The notes beneath the pieces were generated by a model. That model saw nothing but the letters and a program-made list of their open reading frames with translations, did not search any database and was not told the DNA's origin. A stretch of DNA of 9,076 nucleotides from Thermoplasmata archaeon (GTDB lineage: Archaea > Thermoplasmatota > Thermoplasmata > Thermoplasmatales > Thermoplasmataceae): NCBI GenBank assembly GCA_021797055.1, contig JAKAAI010000072.1, forward strand, positions 1 through 9,076, written 5' to 3'. The translations under genes and the position numbers were made by a program. Below, piece after piece: positions 5,750-9,076 of the stretch (position 1 is its first letter; the number at the start of each line of letters is the position of its first letter).

Positions 5750-7270
5750 ATGCCTGTGATCAAACTCCTTCAGATGATGGAGGAAAGTCTCCTTTCGGAT
5801 GATAAAGAGACTTTCTTTTTTTATGGAAAGATCTATAGGTCCAAAGAAATTGTTGGAATGTATCGTTCAGTTGCAAAGTACCTTTCCAGTTTGGGAATAG
5901 GCAAAGGCGACGTTGTAGCAATAGATCTTCTTAACAGACCTGAGCTGCTCATAACAATTATGGGTGCATGGATGGCAGGTGCCACCGTTACTCCAATCAA
6001 TGTTCACCTCAAAGAGCAAGAGATATCGTACCAGCTTAAAGACTCTGGCGCTAGAATAATCTTTGGAGAATTGTCATACGGAGAAAAAATCGAAAAAGCT
6101 GTCGAAAAATCCGGCAACAATGTAAAGAAAGTAATATTGGACTTGGATAAGGCTGATAACTCGAACAGTATCTATAATGAGATTTTCTATGGGAACATTG
6201 ACAGTAATGCCATACCTCAAAATCCCGAGGATGTTTTCATTATCTATACCTCGGGAACCACTGGAAAGCCAAAGGGTGCAATCCTTACAGCTATGAATGT
6301 ATTTATGGAAGCAATTCAGCTGCAGCAGTCGGTTAGTCTGCAAAAAAATGATAGAATGATAATAATCTTGCCGCTTTTCCATGTAAATAACCTTATGTTT
6401 AGCATTGCTTCTATTCTGAGAGGGGGATCTTTAATAATCCTTAGAAAGTTTGACCCTGATGAGTTTTTTGTAAATGTAGGGAAACATAAACCAACATTGT
6501 TTTCTGGCGTTCCGACTATTTACAAGGTTCTTTCGGATTTAGCAAGCCCTGATCATGTGGCCAGCCTATCCTCGCTGAAGATCGGAATTTGCGGAGCTGC
6601 TCCAATGCCTGTTAAATGGTTTGAGGACTTTGAGAAACGCTACGAAATTAAAATAATAGAGGGATATGGGATGACTGAGGGTACGGTGGCATCAACCATA
6701 AATCCAAGATTCGGTGAAAGGAAAATTGGATCGATAGGAATACCTATGCATGGACAGGATGTGAGGATTTTTTCTGATAATGACGAAGAATTATCTCCAG
6801 GAGAGATCGGAGAGATAGTTATAAGAGGACCAAATGTAATGAAAGGCTACCTAAACAGAAAACTTGAAACCGAAGAAACTATGCGGAACGGCTGGCTTCA
6901 CAGCGGAGACCTTGGATACATGGACAGAGATGGATATTTTTATATCGTAGATAGGAAAAAGGATATGATAATACGCGGGGGAGAAAATGTGTACCCAAAG
7001 GAAATAGAAAATCTAATCAGCGCAATTCCTGGAGTATCCGAAGTTGCCGTCATTGGAAAGCCTGATGATAAATATGGTGAAGAAGTCGTAGCGTTCATTG
7101 TAAGAAGAGATGAAACGCTTACGGAAAGCAAAGTGATAGAATTTTGTAAGTTTAATATTGCTTGGTATAAATGCCCTAAAAGTGTTTTCTTTATCGATGA
7201 ACTCCCAAAAAACTCGGTTGGCAAAATACAGAAGAATGACCTTAGGAAGATATTAGGGAACATGCATTGA
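5750..7270 (+). CDS. AMP-forming acyl-CoA ligase 3
   Basis: Last gene of the operon, 506 residues, with the most canonical ANL motifs of the three ligases: ATP loop TSGTTGKPKG (167-176), YGMTE (306-310), D387 in LHSGD, DRKKDMIIRGGENVYP (401-416) with hinge R402, and catalytic K492 in SVGKIQ. The GGEN-VYP-KE form is typical of fatty-acid and short/medium-chain acyl-CoA synthetases. It begins 5 nt after the DUF35 stop, behind a clear Shine-Dalgarno site, so it belongs to the same message. Its divergence from ligases 1 and 2 suggests the three handle different acids, or act at different steps (for instance re-activating a cleaved product). Specificity cannot be read from the sequence. Confidence 0.94.
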   Translation: MPVIKLLQMMEESLLSDDKETFFFYGKIYRSKEIVGMYRSVAKYLSSLGIGKGDVVAIDLLNRPELLITIMGAWMAGATVTPINVHLKEQEISYQLKDSGARIIFGELSYGEKIEKAVEKSGNNVKKVILDLDKADNSNSIYNEIFYGNIDSNAIPQNPEDVFIIYTSGTTGKPKGAILTAMNVFMEAIQLQQSVSLQKNDRMIIILPLFHVNNLMFSIASILRGGSLIILRKFDPDEFFVNVGKHKPTLFSGVPTIYKVLSDLASPDHVASLSSLKIGICGAAPMPVKWFEDFEKRYEIKIIEGYGMTEGTVASTINPRFGERKIGSIGIPMHGQDVRIFSDNDEELSPGEIGEIVIRGPNVMKGYLNRKLETEETMRNGWLHSGDLGYMDRDGYFYIVDRKKDMIIRGGENVYPKEIENLISAIPGVSEVAVIGKPDDKYGEEVVAFIVRRDETLTESKVIEFCKFNIAWYKCPKSVFFIDELPKNSVGKIQKNDLRKILGNMH

Positions 7271-7276
7271 AATGGG

Positions 7277-7307
7277 ACAAATATTATTATTCTATCCCCA
7301 ATATTGT
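7277..7307 (+). other. AT-rich hairpin between ligase 3 and the dehydrogenase
   Basis: ACAA+TATT (7277-7285, with A7281 bulged) pairs with AATATTGT (7300-7307) around a 14-nt loop. It lies in the 83-nt gap after the operon and ahead of the dehydrogenase promoter, where either an operon 3' end or a regulator site would be expected. It is AT-rich and not followed by a T-run, so it may be chance. Confidence 0.2.
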
Positions 7308-7318
7308 AGGATGAGCCG

Positions 7319-7328
7319 AAAATTAATA
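7319..7328 (+). promoter_or_regulatory. TATA-like box of the acyl-CoA dehydrogenase gene
   Basis: AAAATTAATA, preceded by GCCG, is centred near 7324, 30 nt before the ATG at 7354. The predicted transcript start is near 7350, leaving a leader of only a few bases, and no Shine-Dalgarno sequence is seen there. It suggests the dehydrogenase can be transcribed independently of the operon. Confidence 0.55.
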
Positions 7329-7353
7329 GTAATGTTTTTCTCATGTTCATTCA

Positions 7354-8511
7354 ATGGTACAGGATGAGTCGTCTGAAACATATGAAATACTTAGAAACAC
7401 AGTGAGAGAATTCGTCTCGAAGAAAATTGCACCAATAGCAGCAAAAATTGACGAACGTGATGAGTTTCCATTGGCAATTTTTAAAGAAATGGGTAAACTG
7501 GGATTGCTGGGAATTACGGTACCGGAGGAATTTGGTGGGTCTGGTATGGACTATCTTGCGCAGGGTATCGTCACCGAAGAGCTAGCCTATGGATCAGCAT
7601 CATTCGCCCTTTCTTACGCAGCCCACAGCAATCTCTGTCTTGATAACCTCTACAGAAACGGCAGCGAAGAAATTAGGGAAGTATTCGTTCCAAAACTATG
7701 CTCTGGTGAATGGATAGGTTCCTTGGCAATGACGGAACCCGGATCCGGAACAGATGCATTGGCAATGAAATCTCAGGTAGTAATGGAAAATGGCAGATAC
7801 TACCTAAGCGGATCGAAGACCTTAATTACCAATGCACCCTATTCTGATCTGTTTCTCACTTACGCTAAGACAGGGGGAGGATACTCAGCGTTTGCCGTAC
7901 TTAGCACAGATAAAGGCTTTTCAAGAGGAGAGAAGTTTTCAAAGATGGGAATGCGAGGATCGCCGACAGGAACTATATTCTTTGATAAAATAGAGCTCGA
8001 CACACCACGTATTTTAGGAAAAATAGGTGACGGGAAACAAATAATGCTTAGCGGGCTAAACTACGAACGTATCGTAGTATCATTTCTTCTGATTGGTATC
8101 GCAAGAAAGGCCTTTGACCTTTCTATGAAGTATTCTTTGGAACGAAAACAATCGAATCGATACCTGTATGAATTTCAATTAATTGAAGAGAAGTTGGCAT
8201 ATATGTATGTTAAGTATACTACCAGCAGGTTGCTATTGGAGCGTGCACTCAAAAAGGTATTGGTCAATCCATTGGATTCACTGGCTGCGGCATCTGCTGT
8301 GCTTCATGCTTCTGAAAGTGCAGAATACATAGCTAGAGAATCAATTCAGATACACGGAGGATATGGATATGTAAAGGATTCAGGAGTGGAGAGGCTGCTT
8401 CGCGATGCTGTACTTGGTCAGATTGGTGCAGGTACAACCGAAATAAGGAAACACATTATTTCGTCTGCGCTCATTAAAAGCTACAAGAGGGATGGCGTGA
8501 TACCATTGTAA
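7354..8511 (+). CDS. acyl-CoA dehydrogenase, isovaleryl/long-chain type
   Basis: FAD-dependent acyl-CoA dehydrogenase of 385 residues, the usual length, predicted to oxidise an acyl-CoA to the 2-enoyl-CoA and pass electrons to an electron-transfer flavoprotein (not encoded here). Signatures: LGITVPEEFGGSGM (52-65), the FAD/substrate motif SLAMTEPGSGTDA (123-135), and IQIHGGYGY (331-339) near the C-terminus. Medium- and short-chain enzymes place the catalytic Glu in a YEGT motif; here that motif is GAGT (358-361), with Ala in place of Glu. The Glu is instead at E238 in LNYER, the position used by isovaleryl-CoA and long-chain enzymes. Branched or long acyl-CoAs are therefore plausible substrates. 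The ATG at 7354 follows a TATA-like box at leaderless distance. It would supply the enoyl-CoA needed by the MaoC hydratase. Confidence 0.93.
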   Translation: MVQDESSETYEILRNTVREFVSKKIAPIAAKIDERDEFPLAIFKEMGKLGLLGITVPEEFGGSGMDYLAQGIVTEELAYGSASFALSYAAHSNLCLDNLYRNGSEEIREVFVPKLCSGEWIGSLAMTEPGSGTDALAMKSQVVMENGRYYLSGSKTLITNAPYSDLFLTYAKTGGGYSAFAVLSTDKGFSRGEKFSKMGMRGSPTGTIFFDKIELDTPRILGKIGDGKQIMLSGLNYERIVVSFLLIGIARKAFDLSMKYSLERKQSNRYLYEFQLIEEKLAYMYVKYTTSRLLLERALKKVLVNPLDSLAAASAVLHASESAEYIARESIQIHGGYGYVKDSGVERLLRDAVLGQIGAGTTEIRKHIISSALIKSYKRDGVIPL

Positions 8512-8546
8512 TGTTTCTCTCAGTTCTGGACAATTCGTGAAAATAG

Positions 8547-8960
8547 TTAAGAGGCAGTTCCTGCCGTTTCATCTCCCTTTCGTTCTTTCATATTTCTTTC
8601 CCTCCTTAATATTCTTGCCCTCTCAATCTTTGATTCCCTTATCCTGAGAAGTTCCTCAGGATTTCCCCTGTAATACTGTATGGGTTCCCCATTCCTCAGG
8701 GAGGTCCAGAGGCTTTCGGTTGAGGCAAGGATACCAAAGGCGGCAATACTGGCCAGGCCGGTTGACGGAGTATACAGATCATTCACGTTCCTTCCACGCG
8801 CAATGAGGGACATGCACCTCTCAATCCTTTACAGGGCAGCAGGAAAATGTCCCGATTCCGGCTTTACGCTGGTTGCGGCAAGGCCGTACTCCGGGGACGT
8901 GTGGAACTGGGTAGCCCTCTGATTAAGCTGTGCCCAGTGGGACAATGTCCTCCAGGTCGC
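8547..8960 (-). pseudogene. decayed gene fragment, possibly oxidoreductase C-terminus
   Basis: One minus-strand frame from 8960 to 8547 is open except for a single TAA at 8829-8831. Before the stop it reads like protein (HTSPEYG, then LAATSVKPESGHFPAAL). After it the frame continues as CMSLIARGRNVNDLYTPSTG and a hydrophobic helix, SIAAFGILASTESLWTSL, ending in a highly charged Arg/Glu/Lys-rich tail. The part after the stop has an ATG at 8813 and would give 88 residues by itself. The pattern weakly resembles the C-terminal helix of Gfo/Idh/MocA-type oxidoreductases (GR-x-DLxTP-x-GLxSIA), but I do not recognise the family with confidence. It converges with the dehydrogenase gene, leaving 35 nt between the stops. 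Alternatively the 88-residue frame is a real small gene. Confidence 0.4.
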
Positions 8961-9076
8961 TTATATTTATCTTAAGGCAGGGGTATTTTTCTGTCCTGAC
9001 TGTTATTGTTGAACCATCAAAATTCAGGAATTCCGCCTGGAACGGTTCATCCAGTGACACGCCGGACAGATCACTG
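8923..9076 (-). CDS. 3' end of a minus-strand gene cut by the window edge
   Basis: A minus-strand frame is open from the window edge to the TAA at 8923-8925, about 50 codons. It reads as plausible protein (EPFQAEFLNFDGSTITVR, then KINISDLEDIVPLGTA). The sequence after its stop continues sensibly in a different frame that overlaps at 8926-8960, so this may be the upstream part of the same gene as the 8547-8960 fragment, separated by a frameshift. It has no start codon in the window. The function is not recognisable from this fragment. If the stop at 8923 is the true end, it is an intact gene tail. Confidence 0.4.
   Translation of the reverse strand, partial: SDLSGVSLDEPFQAEFLNFDGSTITVRTEKYPCLKINISDLEDIVPLGTA

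Noticed and set aside
8641..8662. Perfect 8-bp inverted repeat ATCCTGAG/CTCAGGAT with a 6-nt loop
   Set aside because: It lies inside the minus-strand 88-residue frame, encoding ordinary Leu-Arg-Ile-Arg residues, without a T-run or position suited to regulation.
8680..8922. Plus-strand frame of 80 codons
   Set aside because: It is antisense to the protein-like minus-strand frame, has no promoter or ribosome site, and its composition looks like a shadow.

Overview
The window looks archaeal, most likely from the Thermoplasmatota (Thermoplasma/Ferroplasma-like acidophiles). Three transcription units appear to begin with an AT-rich TATA-like box about 30 nt before the first ATG, leaving almost no leader. 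Genes inside the operon instead carry Shine-Dalgarno sites. AGA/AGG and ATA codons are frequent. The lineage is inferred from style and gene content; no rRNA or tRNA marker is present.

Layout. Positions 1-311 hold no convincing gene but contain three hairpins in a row (51-143). A minus-strand acyl-CoA ligase (312-1862) is divergent from a tight plus-strand operon (2025-7270): acyl-CoA ligase 2, MaoC-type enoyl-CoA hydratase, thiolase-fold protein, DUF35 zinc-ribbon/OB protein and acyl-CoA ligase 3. An acyl-CoA dehydrogenase of the isovaleryl/long-chain type (7354-8511) follows 83 nt later with its own predicted promoter. Beyond it, on the minus strand and in a more GC-rich stretch, lies what looks like a decayed gene (8547 to the window edge).

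How the genes may work together. Carboxylic acids are activated to acyl-CoAs by three different AMP-forming ligases, desaturated by the FAD dehydrogenase, and hydrated by the MaoC protein. A normal beta-oxidation set would then need a 3-hydroxyacyl-CoA dehydrogenase and a thiolase with a nucleophilic cysteine. The window has no such dehydrogenase, and its thiolase-fold protein has glycine (G95) where the cysteine should be. It sits next to a DUF35 partner. Ligase, dehydrogenase, MaoC hydratase, Cys-less thiolase and DUF35 is the same set of parts used by the actinobacterial steroid side-chain system (FadD, ChsE, ChsH1/ChsH2, Ltp2), where the last step is a retro-aldol cleavage. The main hypothesis is therefore an archaeal acyl-CoA pathway ending in retro-aldol rather than thiolytic cleavage. 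The substrate cannot be read from the sequence; the dehydrogenase type allows branched or long chains.
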